DNA of 18,495 nucleotides from Ochromonadaceae sp. CCMP2298 (GCA_026770595.1 MU633764.1:6176-24670); one strand, 5' to 3'; numbered from the stretch's first letter, positions 10,196 through 18,495 are shown. A program made the numbers and translations. The notes: generated by a model from the sequence alone, not told the origin.

Positions 10196-10420
10196 TGCTC
10201 AGCAGGAGGAGAAATTTTCTCATTATGAGAAGTTTACTCGATTATCGTATGCGATCCCCACTCGGCAGAAAGGGAAGCTTGGTATTGGACTGCTCAGCAG
10301 GAGGAGAAAATTTCTCATTATGAGAATTTTGGTGAGAAATTTTCTCACTTTTTTTTTTCAGGGTGAGAAAATAGTGAGAAAATTTCTCATAGTGAGATAT
10401 TTTCTCACCGTTATCTCACA
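10196..10420. repeat. Right subterminal CTCA/TGAG array with a 95-bp-spaced direct repeat
   Basis: TGCTCAGCAGGAGGAGAAA followed by a CTCATTATGAGAA palindrome occurs at 10196 and again at 10291. More GTGAGAAA/TTTCTCAC pairs follow up to the right terminal repeat, mirroring the left array of the same element. Confidence 0.7.
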
Positions 10421-10436
10421 GGATAGTTTACGGGTG

Positions 10437-10980
10437 GTAACCCCTCTCCTTCCAGCGCATCAGCAACAAAGTCACGCAGCTGGGGCTTATCATCAGCTGG
10501 ACCGTGCAGTAGATCATTGATTGCTATCGACACAGGATCGAAATCAGGATCAAGATCAATCGCTGTGGTCAAATAGGCTTTAATGAATCTGTCATGCTGG
10601 TCGTGTGACCCGTTAAGATCACTAAGATCCAACACCGTTGTCGTTGGAATGCAATCGTTGACCAGCGAGCTAAATTATGGCGCGACAGTTGCAGACTGTA
10701 GCCTTGGAAGTGGATAAGGAAGTGGCGCAAAAGCAGCATCAGTGCCTCCAAGGTCTCAACATTTTGGCGCTCCCGACTTTCCCTCGATAAAACCGGACAA
10801 AAACCTATCCGGATAACCTAAAGGGGCTGCCGTTACGGATTATCGCCGAACAGCCGAAGGTCTGCCCCAAAATCTTGCAAGCTCTGCACGGATGGGATGT
10901 ATCCAACAATCTTCGCAGTCGAGCAGGCATAGTTAAAACCCTGGTTCCGCGTCAGTCTTCTCTGTCGAAGGACGGCCCTT
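10437..10980 (-). pseudogene. Decayed 5' part of the glycosylase-like gene, in several frames
   Basis: On the minus strand, protein-like segments follow one another with single-base frame changes. One from about 10975 to 10834 includes NYACSTAKIVGYIPSVQSLQ. The next, from about 10832 to 10765, includes PLGYPDRFLSGFIEGKSG. The next, from about 10766 to 10675, includes NVETLEALMLLLRHFLIHFQ. The last, from about 10673 to 10438, includes DLSDLNGSHDQHDRFIKAYL. The last segment runs exactly in frame into the part at 9479-9585 once the 848-bp element and one GTA copy are discounted. No ATG start and no named domain are recognised. The reading could instead involve small introns; decay is preferred because of the nonsense codon and the insertion downstream. 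Confidence 0.45.
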
Positions 10981-11012
10981 GACGTTCACGCGCGGCCGTG
11001 GGAGGACTGAGC

Positions 11013-11705
11013 ATGGAGGCAGACAAGCCCTACATGGATCTGACGGAGGAGGAGGAGGCGCGGCTGCCTCTGCCCGAGGGATGGAGCAGCACCATTAAAA
11101 TGACCAGTGGTGACACGGCCCGACTGTACAAGAACGTTCGCTGGGGTACGGAGTCCACTGAGCACCCCTACATCCTGCACGCGCAAGCACTGGTGACGAA
11201 AGAACCCACTCCCGCGGGCTGGTCTTTGAAGACCGCGCGTGCCAGCGACGGGACTTCTGATGCATTCTACTTCAATGAGGGGTTGAACGTGTCTATGTGG
11301 GACCACCCGCTGCTGAAGAAGTGTCTGTGCGAGTGCCTCACGAGGGCAGGACACGATCCTAGGCGGTACGGCATCGCGCGCCCAGCCCATACGCCCTCTC
11401 TGCCCCCTGCATCAGCGTCTCGCTTGGGCAGCCCAGCTGCATCTCGCTATTCAGACGGATCTGTGTCACCCCAGAGCGTGTCTGTGGTCTCTGCGGGCGT
11501 TGGGAGAGCCGCCCAGGGGTCCTTTGGGGCAGCGGCTGTGTGGGCGCTGGGGATGGGTGGGATGGGTGGGATGGGTGGGGGGTTCGAAGAGGGGGAGCAG
11601 AAGCAGGGACAGGAGAGACAGGAAATGGGGCTGGGGCAGGAGCGCAGGGAGGGTGGTTTGGGGGAGGTGGGTGCGGGTCGACTGTATATGGATGATCTGG
11701 ATACA

Positions 11706-11736
<31 letters not shown>

Positions 11737-14700
11737 TTGTGAATGCCACAAACGAGGCGTCTCAGGCATCCGAGTCCGTGCAGAGCGAGCACCAGCGTGA
11801 CTGGGAGGGCCTCCTGCACAGCTACAGGGAGGAGAAAGACCCCCCCCGCGTGCAGCACATCCGGCCGCCTGTGAACCTCTCTGGTGTGCGCGTACTGAGG
11901 GCAGATGTGAGCGAGGCCAACGAGCGGGTGCATCAGCAGCTCATGAAACTGCGCGCCCTGCTGGGCAGCAAGTCGGGCGTCGAGCAGCACTTGGAAGATG
12001 GGGGTGATGGAGGTGATGGGGGTGATGGGGGTGATGGTGGTGGTGGGTATGGAGATTCCCTCGCAGCCGATATCGTCACCACACTAAGACAGCAGCCGGA
12101 GTTCGTCATAATGGCCATGGCCCACAACCGCATGCAGGTGGCCTTCACCGCCCTGCACCGCCTCCTGCACCCCCTCTCCTCAGACAGCTCCATGACGACT
12201 GCTCTGCTGCTGCAGGGCATAAACTACCAATTGGATGAGCTGACAGCCGTGGAGGACGTGTTCTCAGCCACCGACTCAAAGCTCATCATATCCCGCGCAT
12301 TGTTCATCGCCAATCCCGAGACTGTAGTACAGTGGGACCCCCTGCTGACCCCGCTGCCCACATGCCCCCAGGTGGCCTCGGAGACCGTGCTGTGCAGTCT
12401 ACTGCGCGCATACGCGATCCGCCGAGACGTGACCTCCTACTACCGCACTATATGGAGACCCATCCTACCCGGCGTGGTGGCGCTGCTGAGGCACGATACC
12501 AGGGATGCGCTTTACGAGGACGCGCCCTTCCCCAACATACTCGCTGTGGCGAACCGCCTGCTGGAGTGCACCCTCAGCGAGAAGGCGATGGTGATGTTCC
12601 CGGCCACGGCCACGGCTGTGTGCCGCGCAGTGTATGAGATCGGCGGCCACCACGCCCTGCACACGTGTCTGTTCCAGCTGCTCATCATGCCCAACCTGCT
12701 CAAGGTGCTGGCGGGCGACCACGACTCAGCGGAGAACGAGGACGTGTATGCTAACGTGGGGGAGGTGGTGGACAAGTACTTCGATACGAACTTCTGGTTC
12801 CGAACGGACGGAGCGGCGGGAACTGTAAATGCCCTCCCAGCCCCCGAGCTGTCTATCCTCGACCCCCTGCGGTCTCTGATCTGGCTCATCTGGCGGCTGT
12901 ACACCGTAGCGGTCTTCCTGGACGACGCCGCGCTCACGGTGCTCTCTATGGGGGATTTCCTGACATCTGGGGAGTTCCTGACCTTAGCCGCGGACCCTGC
13001 CGCCGTGGGATACCCCGCCAAGCGACTGCGAAACATGATATTAAGACTTAGGCGCAAGATCGACCGCGGCTGCGCCTGCCTACTGCAGATGCCCATGGAC
13101 GCCCAGGGGGCAGAGTACCTCGGCCTGTCGGACGAGGACGTGCAGCAGCAGCTGGCTCAGCTGAAGCTCACGCCTGGAGAGACAGATGTGCACCTGGACC
13201 GGCGCCTGCTGAGCCTGCACTTCAAGCCCAACGAGATGCTTCCTCTGACCGTCGTCTCCGCGCACGAGATCAGCTCTCTACTAAGCGACGTAGCTTTGGC
13301 GATGGAGATGCAGGGGGGGGAGAGCCCGCTCTATCTAGCCATAGCCGAGTACCTCAATCTGGAGGGCGAGGAGGGGGAGGAGGGGGGGAGGGGCGAGCGG
13401 CTCATTCAGCTGCGCTTTCTGTACCCCTCTGAAGACATTCCGGGCCTGTACACCGGCGGGGGCGTGGCGGAGCAGAAGCAGGGCGAGGAGTGGGCCCTGC
13501 AATTGCGCTACGACCAGCTCCTGCGCGGCCTGCGGCTGACCAACCGCTACGAAGATAGTCTGATAAAGATGATATCTCGGGCCGAAATGGGCTGCGTGGG
13601 TAACGTCTTCGAGCTCTCGGACGCGACGTGGTTCCCCGAGTACGACTGCCATAAGATCGCGAACAAGCACACAGCTGGCTCGATGGCCAAAGTGAAGCAG
13701 GCGCACTTCGGGCTGAAACGCAAAGCACACGTGGCTGTGGTTCAGTTGTTCTCCAATCTCGCCGAGGGGGGGGGGCATGGGGGGGAGTGGGGCAAGTCTT
13801 TGTCCGAACAGAGGCAGGAGGTTTTCAACAGCTATAGATTCGGCACAGCAGCCCCTGTGGCCAACGTCGCCACATCCATCGCGCGCAGTAGGGTTGACGC
13901 GCCCACGGTGCATAAGAGCAGACGCGCCAGCGTTACCACTGTGGGGGCTGATGTGATGGCCTATGCCCAGGGGGGGTCTCGCTCTCGCTACACGCGCAGC
14001 TGCGTGCGCCCCGACAGCCACCTTTTGGTGCCCACGGAGGCCTACGCGAACCACAAGCCGCTGCTTGAGAACGCCCAGCAGAAGCAGAAGAAGTTTCTGA
14101 AGGGTCTCCGGGAGCATCAGGTGATCCCCACGGATGTTTTTCAGAGGAGGTATAGGCAGAGGCTTGCGGAGAGATCGAGGGAGCAGAGGAAGTTGGAGCT
14201 GTTGGTGGATGGGGGTGAGATGGGGGGTGGGGGTGAAGTGAGGGAGAGTGGAGGGAGCCCCGGTAGTGTGCAGAGCAGAGGGGCGTCCGGACGATCAACG
14301 AGCAACACGGGGAGGAGACAGGGACAGGGGCAGGGGCAAGGTATGGGACAGGGGCAGGGGACAGTAAGGCCATTCCCCGCCCACCTCCGAGCACGCATTC
14401 GGCAGGACTACGAGGACCCGGACTTCGATGGGGAGGGTGGTGCGTCGTATAGCGAGGGTGGGGGATATGGGGCAGGGGGAGGAGGAGGGGGAGGGGAGAG
14501 CGGAGAGGACGCACAGGACGTGGCCGAGGACATCATTCACCAGTACAGTGCTCTCTTCTCCACCTCCGGGGGGAATCGAAGCCCAGGTTCAGCTTCAGGT
14601 TCGAATATGTATGGAAACCCGCCGTACCGGTCGCAGCCGCGGTCAAGGTCGCCGAGCCTGCCTCAGGCCTACGCCAATCCCTTGGCCTTTATGAGCCCCA

Positions 14701-16382
14701 CACAGGCACTGCTGCACCGGCTCAGCGACAATGCGCACTCCCCCACGCCTACTGAATTGCGCAACTACCCCTCTGGTACCTCCTTCCATGCCGCTGAGCC
14801 CTTCAGCCCCGTCGCGCAGCGGCTCTACCCCAGCTCGGGCGCGCGTGCCCCCCGCGTGCCGGCCTTTCTGGCACCCGAGGAAAATGAGTATGCTACTGAC
14901 TTCGAATACGCTACCGCCACCAACTCCTGGTCCCAGTCCCGCTCACGCTCTCGCTCTAACTCTACCGGCTACTCCAGGTCGAATTCGATGCCAAATTCGA
15001 GGTCGAATTCGAGGTCGAATTCGCCCATTCGCGGGAATTCGCCCACCCGCAGCCGGAACAACAGCTTCAGCAACCTGGCGGGTATGGGAGGGAATGTGAA
15101 TGGGAATGTGAATGGGGGGAATGGGGGGAATGGGTCGCCTGGCAGATGGGAGGACCAAGAGTCTGAGTTGCCCCAGCCCCCGACACGGCAGTCCATCACG
15201 CTCGCCGTGCCTGCACCCAACATCGAGCATATCTACCTGACCAAGCCCACCTCTGCCTCCTCTGCCTCCTCTGCCTCTGCCTCTGCCTCTGCCTCTGCCT
15301 CTGTCTCTGCCTCTGCCCCTGCTGCTGCCTCTGCCCCCTCTGCCGCCGCCCCAACAAGAGAGTCCGCACAGGCACAAGCACAGGCACAGGATGGCGGTTT
15401 TGGGGACGGGAACGACGACTCCTCGCACAGCAGCGGCACCTCCCGCAGCTCCTCTCTGGGCCGCTCCAGGCGCCGCTCGCTGGACGCTCCTGCCTACGAG
15501 CGTGCCACGGTAGGCAGTCAACGGCGGTCAGATCTGCTGGGAGAGCGCAGGGAGAGCTGGGTGCAGGGGGGCAGTGCCAAAGTACGTACTGTGCTGCAAG
15601 CCCCCCGCCCCAAGAGGAGCTCGGGGAGTTTTAAGGGGGGGGAGGGGGGTTCCAAGGGGGAGGTGCAGGTGGAGAGAGAGGAGGCGCCTCAGGTGGGCTC
15701 GGCCTACTCCCACTCCTTCGAGGGGGGGGAGTCCCAGTACGGGGACTTCCACCGCACCGACGTGAGGGGTGACTACGAGCAAGCCTATGCACAGTTCTAC
15801 GCACGTATACGCCGCCAAGAGGACGAGGAAAGTGGGGATGAGGGGGAGAGAGTGCTCCTACCCCTGGAGCCAGTGGGGGTGCGTGGGGGGGGCGTGCCAG
15901 TGAGGGGCATCTCCCGAGCCGCGTCTAAGATCATGACCCGCGAGCAGCTGCTGGCCGTGCTCACGACGGGTTTCAGGGCGGTCAAGCATGGCCGCTCGGG
16001 CCGCGCCAAGGCCAAACTGGTGCGTCTGGTGGCGGGCTGTGTGGAGTGGAGCAGCGTAGGGGCGCTGTCCAACGTGGCTTCCCTGTTCTCTAAGCACTTT
16101 CGGGCCTCCACATCGGCCTCGGATGGGGGGGCGGGGGCGGATTCGGGGACGGGGGAGGGGGTCTGTGGGTCTGGTATTTCTAGTCTGAATATGAGCGAGG
16201 TGACTGCAGTGCTGCGCGGCGTGCAGACGCCCGTGCTGCTGCGGGCGGGGCTGGTGGACCCCTCCTGCTGCCTGTCCCTCATTACGCCCACGCGCTCTCT
16301 GGATCTCACCCTGCCCAACAGCATTGAGCGGGACAGAGTGGTGCGCGGGCTGGAGATGCTGCTGGAGAGGCCTAGGAACTAG
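11013..16382 (+). CDS. WW / RasGAP-like / PH-like multidomain protein, 1789 aa
   Basis: ATG at 11013 is the first in frame after a stop at 10980-10982; the frame runs uninterrupted to TAG at 16380-16382. Residues about 18-55 form a WW-like segment. Residues about 64-101 form a better WW domain with PAGW, YFN and MWDHP, as in WW domains that bind Pro-rich ligands; the YFN...MWDHP form recalls CEP164. Residues about 398-690 are helical and resemble a divergent RasGAP domain: a LLRAY...SYYRTIWRPIL stretch with Arg465 at the arginine-finger place, and CLFQLLIMPNLL where the FLR-x-x-NPA helix would fall. A charged helix follows near 1022-1066. A Gly/Ser/Arg/Asn-rich linker runs to about 1620. Residues about 1643-1785 look like a PH domain (GFRAVKHGRSGRAK at the first strands, CLSLITPTRSLDL...ERDRVVRGLEMLL at the last strand and helix). 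A membrane-linked GTPase regulator or scaffold is inferred; catalytic activity is uncertain. Confidence 0.85.
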
Positions 16383-16678
16383 CCTTAAGAGATTGACGAC
16401 TTTCTGTGTACTATACTATACAATACAAATTTAATTACAAGAGATTTTGGAGGCGCTCTTTTTTTGTTCTTTCGAACCTAGATAAGCTCAAGAGAGAGAT
16501 ATAGAGAGAGCTCTCAAGCACAGGTGCCAATGTGAGATTATTGGTGCCAACGTAAACTTTAACTGTTTAAGATTGTTACAGAGAGTGGCACACAGACCAC
16601 GCATCGAGGCACTTTTGCAAAACGAGCTGCAGTCCCAGGTCAATTCCCCGTCATCGAGCTCTTCACCCAATCTAGTGG
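16383..16678. other. 3' flank of the WW/PH gene
   Basis: No gene is seen. It contains an A/T-rich stretch just after the stop codon, a purine run of AGAGAG type near 16489-16512, and a repeated word GGTGCCAA(T/C)GT at 16525 and 16543. No canonical AATAAA is seen. Confidence 0.5.
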
Positions 16679-16680
16679 TA

Positions 16681-16978
16681 CCATTATCTCCCTCATCACA
16701 AGGAGATAGAATAATCTGAGTAGATGGATGTCTTAGTTAGAACCCATTCTAACCCGCTTGCCCAGAGGCCGGGATTAAATCTAGAAATTGGGGGAGCTAA
16801 GGGGGGATCAAAAATCGATGGTTTTGAGATTTTGGGTGATTTTTTGGGGGGAAATCGAATAGCTCCCCTAATTTCGAGATTTAATCCCAGCTCCCGGGCA
16901 AGCGGGTTAGAATGGGTTTTAATGAAGACATCCATCTACTCAGATTATTATATCTCCTTGTGATGAGGGAGATAATGG
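16681..16978. mobile_element. Palindromic MITE, 298 bp, with TA target duplications
   Basis: Arms of 118 bp (16681-16798 and 16861-16978) are inverted copies at roughly 90 percent identity around a 62-bp spacer. Both ends begin CCATTATCTCCCTCATCACA. TA flanks both sides (16679-16680 and 16979-16980), the usual Tc1/mariner target duplication. No protein is encoded; the open frames on both strands simply mirror each other. Confidence 0.8.
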
Positions 16979-17003
16979 TAAACTTTACCACCATATCGAT
17001 GGT

Positions 17004-17055
17004 AAACGCAGCTCTCGTTTTTTCATTTTTTGCCGGGAAACGCAGCTCTCGTTTT
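17004..17055. repeat. Short direct repeat AAACGCAGCTCTCGTTTT, 34-bp spacing
   Basis: The 18-bp word occurs at 17004 and 17038 in the A/T-rich stretch between the MITE and the small + strand gene. Its role is unknown. Confidence 0.7.
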
Positions 17056-17074
17056 GCAAAACTTGCACCTCCTT

Positions 17075-17106
17075 GGAAAATCTGCGATGCGCATCGCAGA
17101 TTTTCC
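17075..17106. repeat. Perfect 32-bp palindrome
   Basis: GGAAAATCTGCGATGC is followed directly by its exact reverse complement. With no spacer it could extrude as a cruciform or act as a dimeric binding site. It may mark a boundary or binding site of the neighbouring recombinase-bearing element. Confidence 0.95.
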
Positions 17107-17124
17107 ATAGATATTACGTCCCAA

Positions 17125-17298
17125 GGCCGAAAAGGGCGGTTTTACGGACGAGGTTTTTGAGGTGCTTCCGAGGTTTACAGGCGTGCGACCGAGGTTTTGC
17201 GCATTGGCGAGCGAAGCGAAGCGCGCAAAATCGAGGTTGCACGTCCTGTAAACCGAGGGAGCACCTCGAAGACCGAGGTCGGAACCGCCCTTTCGGCC
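17125..17298. repeat. Long imperfect inverted repeat upstream of the small + strand gene
   Basis: The left arm 17125-17202 (GGCCGAAAAGGGCGGTTTTA ... GTTTTGCGC) pairs imperfectly with the right arm 17223-17298 (GCGCAAAAT ... ACCGCCCTTTCGGCC) around a 20-nt loop. It could be a foldback element or a structured regulatory region; it ends 51 bp before the ATG at 17350. Confidence 0.75.
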
Positions 17299-17310
17299 GA
17301 GGGTTCGTAC

Positions 17311-17319
17311 ATATTTAAA
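17311..17319 (+). promoter_or_regulatory. TATA-like element
   Basis: ATATTTAAA sits in an otherwise GC-rich stretch 31 bp before the ATG at 17350. If used, the mRNA leader would be very short. Confidence 0.3.
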
Positions 17320-17349
17320 CCAACAGTAGGCAGTATTGAGGGTTTTACT

Positions 17350-17853
17350 ATGGACAAGATCAACGAGTACGGCACGCAGCGCGAGGAGGAGGAGGAGAAC
17401 GTGCCGGAGGCACAGGTGCTCGCCCCCACATTGGCCACGCCCGCGCCCGCGCCCGTCTTGTCCTACGTTGCATCCGTCGCGATCCCCCAGCAGCGTTTAT
17501 CGAGAGCTCAGCTGCAGCTTCTGCTGGACTCGACAAGATGGGCACCTGATCACGAGCAGATCTGCTTCGTCGACCTCGATGGCGAGTTCTCCTTGGCCGA
17601 CCTCATGCACATCATGTATACGACCAACTGGGCAGACATCGACTCGGACTGGGAGGATGACGGGCGTTTTGACGGCGACGTGGGCATCCTCACCACCACC
17701 GTCCACCACAGGCCTGGGGAGGGGCAGGGGAAGAAGGGGGCGAAGGGGCAGAAGAGGAAGAGGACGGACAGTCCACTCCAGGTGCGCTTCAAGGGCCCCG
17801 ACCCCGACGACGGTGGAGCTGGTGGTGGAGCCGACGGTGCTGCCAGAGTGTAA
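17350..17853 (+). CDS. Hypothetical protein, 167 aa, acidic with a basic nuclear-signal-like patch
   Basis: ATG at 17350 is chosen because the frame upstream has no ATG and crosses an inverted repeat. No family is recognised. After an Ala/Pro-rich N-terminal third comes a compact-looking segment, residues about 55-100 (SRAQLQLLLDSTRW ... ICFVDLDGEFSLADLMHIMY), then an acidic patch (DSDWEDDG). A basic run KKGAKGQKRKR near residues 131-141 could be a nuclear localisation signal, and the tail is Gly/Asp-rich. The stop TAA at 17851-17853 overlaps a strong splice donor (GTAAGT at 17850), so the true C-terminus may lie in another exon. It converges on a tyrosine recombinase gene and may be an accessory protein of the same mobile element; this is inference. 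Confidence 0.55.
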   Translation: MDKINEYGTQREEEEENVPEAQVLAPTLATPAPAPVLSYVASVAIPQQRLSRAQLQLLLDSTRWAPDHEQICFVDLDGEFSLADLMHIMYTTNWADIDSDWEDDGRFDGDVGILTTTVHHRPGEGQGKKGAKGQKRKRTDSPLQVRFKGPDPDDGGAGGGADGAARV

Positions 17854-18105
17854 GTATTGGGGGAAGGGATAAGGGGGGGTGAAGGCATGTCGTGTTGTTC
17901 TTTTCGGCCTGCCCTATTCGAAGGGCAGGCACCAGCAACCGCATGCAATGAAGTAACAATGTAGTTGTGTTCTACTCTACTTTGTTTAATGTTAAGGCAA
18001 TAGGAAAGCACCGTCGTCGCAGTCCGCTGCCTTCCTTCTTTCTACACTGTCTTACTGCAGGTATAATATCTATCTACTGTCTACTAACTACTTGTTGCTG
18101 ACCCT
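17854..18105. other. Convergent intergenic stretch, possible intron 17850-18060
   Basis: It lies between the stop codons of the two convergent genes. GTAAGTAT at 17850 is a near-ideal donor. A pyrimidine-rich run from about 18030 ends in TTACTGCAG at 18060, a good acceptor. Splicing would extend the small + strand protein by about 36 residues and make it overlap the 3' end of the recombinase gene antisense. Confidence 0.35.
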
Positions 18106-18495
18106 CTACTTATCGAAAAGGGACAGGTTGCCGCTGACATCGCCGGTGATGTTGAGGTGGATGTTGTAGGTCGGCGCCGGCATCCTCTGTATGATGTCGC
18201 CGGCGGGGCGCTTGCCCAGCAGGGAGGCGCTGGAGGAGCTGGAGGAGCTGGAGGAGCTGGAGGAGCTGGCTTCGGGGACAGCGGTGGCTCCTGCGGCGAT
18301 CCTCTTCATGTGCAGGGAGGTGTCATAGTACCCCTGCACCGAAGAGGGTGCCTGGTGCCCCGTGTGCGCCTGGATCTGCATTATGGACGCACCAGTGTTG
18401 GCCATCATGCTGATGCTGGTGCGCCTGAACACATGCCCAGTGTAGGTGTCGGGGTTCTCGAGGCCGAGGGCGCGGGCGATGGCCTTCCCGATGTT
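18106..18495 (-). CDS. Tyrosine recombinase, C-terminal 129 aa (5' end beyond window)
   Basis: The frame is open from the window edge to the stop at 18106-18108. The visible part carries the conserved second half of the tyrosine recombinase catalytic domain: TGHVFRRTS gives the H-x-x-R box (His21, Arg24 of the visible part). ANTGASIMQIQAHTGHQ supplies the later His (His47). SSVQGYYDTS supplies the nucleophilic Tyr (Tyr56 or Tyr57). The first catalytic Arg lies outside the window. After the domain come a Ser run encoded by repeated GGAGGAGCT units and a tail ending NIHLNITGDVSGNLSLFDK. The enzyme would cut and rejoin DNA through a covalent phosphotyrosine. In eukaryotic nuclear DNA such proteins belong mostly to Cryptons and to DIRS or Ngaro retroelements; which one cannot be decided here. 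Confidence 0.85.
   Translation of the reverse strand, partial: NIGKAIARALGLENPDTYTGHVFRRTSISMMANTGASIMQIQAHTGHQAPSSVQGYYDTSLHMKRIAAGATAVPEASSSSSSSSSSSSSASLLGKRPAGDIIQRMPAPTYNIHLNITGDVSGNLSLFDK

Larger units (their letters stand above)
9589..10436. mobile_element. Non-autonomous CACTA-like element (848 bp, 18-bp TIR, GTA target duplication)
   Basis: The left end CACCTGCAAACTATCCTG (9589-9606) matches the reverse complement of the right end (10419-10436) at 16 of 18 positions. GTA flanks both sides (9586-9588 and 10437-10439). Ends beginning CAC and a 3-bp duplication are typical of CACTA/EnSpm elements, as is the array of short subterminal motifs here (CTCA and TGAG half-sites near both ends). 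No transposase is encoded, so the element would be mobilised in trans. It carries a GC-rich core with a 144-bp direct duplication. Excising it with one GTA rejoins a single open frame on the minus strand, which independently supports these boundaries. Confidence 0.7.

Noticed and set aside
10086-10520. 144-aa + strand open frame
   Set aside because: It begins inside the duplicated core of the CACTA-like element and crosses its right terminal repeat; no protein-like conservation is seen.
10998-11012. Upstream GTG as start of the WW/PH gene
   Set aside because: In a eukaryotic context the ATG at 11013 is preferred; only five codons separate the two and a stop precedes them.
13335-14117. 260-aa minus-strand frame
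   Set aside because: It lies wholly within the non-repetitive, domain-like part of the + strand WW/PH gene and shows no recognisable product.
16724-16963. 79-aa frames on both strands with near-identical ends
   Set aside because: They are produced by the palindromic MITE arms; each frame is the other read through the inverted repeat.
17197-17349. N-terminal extension of the 167-aa protein
   Set aside because: It has no ATG and passes through the right arm and loop of the inverted repeat and the TATA-like box.

Overview
The window reads as nuclear DNA of a single-celled eukaryote, most likely a flagellated protist such as an alga or zoosporic fungus-like organism; the lineage cannot be fixed from sequence alone. 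Grounds: very long low-complexity genes with GC-rich, strongly G-biased exons; a clean 97-nt GT-AG intron; ATG starts without bacterial ribosome-binding sites; WW and PH domains; two MITE-like elements; and a eukaryotic-type tyrosine recombinase.

Left part (1-7756): a 5' flank, then one very large two-exon gene on the + strand (409-3936 joined to 4034-7756, 2416 aa). It is mostly disordered and carries at least six spaced copies of a short acidic motif of the form D-x-Y-(D/E)-(D/N)-(D/E)-F-(E/D). It also has a helical, coiled-coil-like core, a 95-nt poly-G tract encoding polyglycine, and a duplicated His/Ser/Arg-rich module near the C-terminus.

Middle (7757-10997): a 3' flank, then the remains of a minus-strand gene whose best-preserved part is a uracil-DNA-glycosylase-like domain ending in a 28-residue Ala/Lys/Asp repeat. 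The gene has an in-frame stop, has apparent frame changes upstream, and is cut by an 848-bp element with 18-bp terminal inverted repeats and a 3-bp GTA target duplication. Removing the element and one duplication copy brings the two halves into one open frame. The element's ends carry a dense array of CTCA/TGAG half-sites, as expected of CACTA-like subterminal repeats.

Right-middle (11013-16382): an intronless 1789-aa + strand gene with two N-terminal WW or WW-like segments, a helical region resembling a divergent RasGAP fold, a long disordered Ser/Arg/Asn-rich linker, and a C-terminal PH-like domain. It contains one copy of an acidic motif related to those of the first gene. A shared signalling or cytoskeletal (possibly ciliary) role is a guess.

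Right end (16383-18495): a 298-bp palindromic MITE with TA target duplications, then an inverted-repeat-rich stretch (a 32-bp perfect palindrome and an imperfect stem of about 75 bp per arm). Next comes a small unrecognised + strand gene (17350-17853), and convergent to it the C-terminal end of a tyrosine recombinase on the minus strand, cut by the window edge. The last two may belong to one Crypton-like or related mobile element that continues beyond the window.
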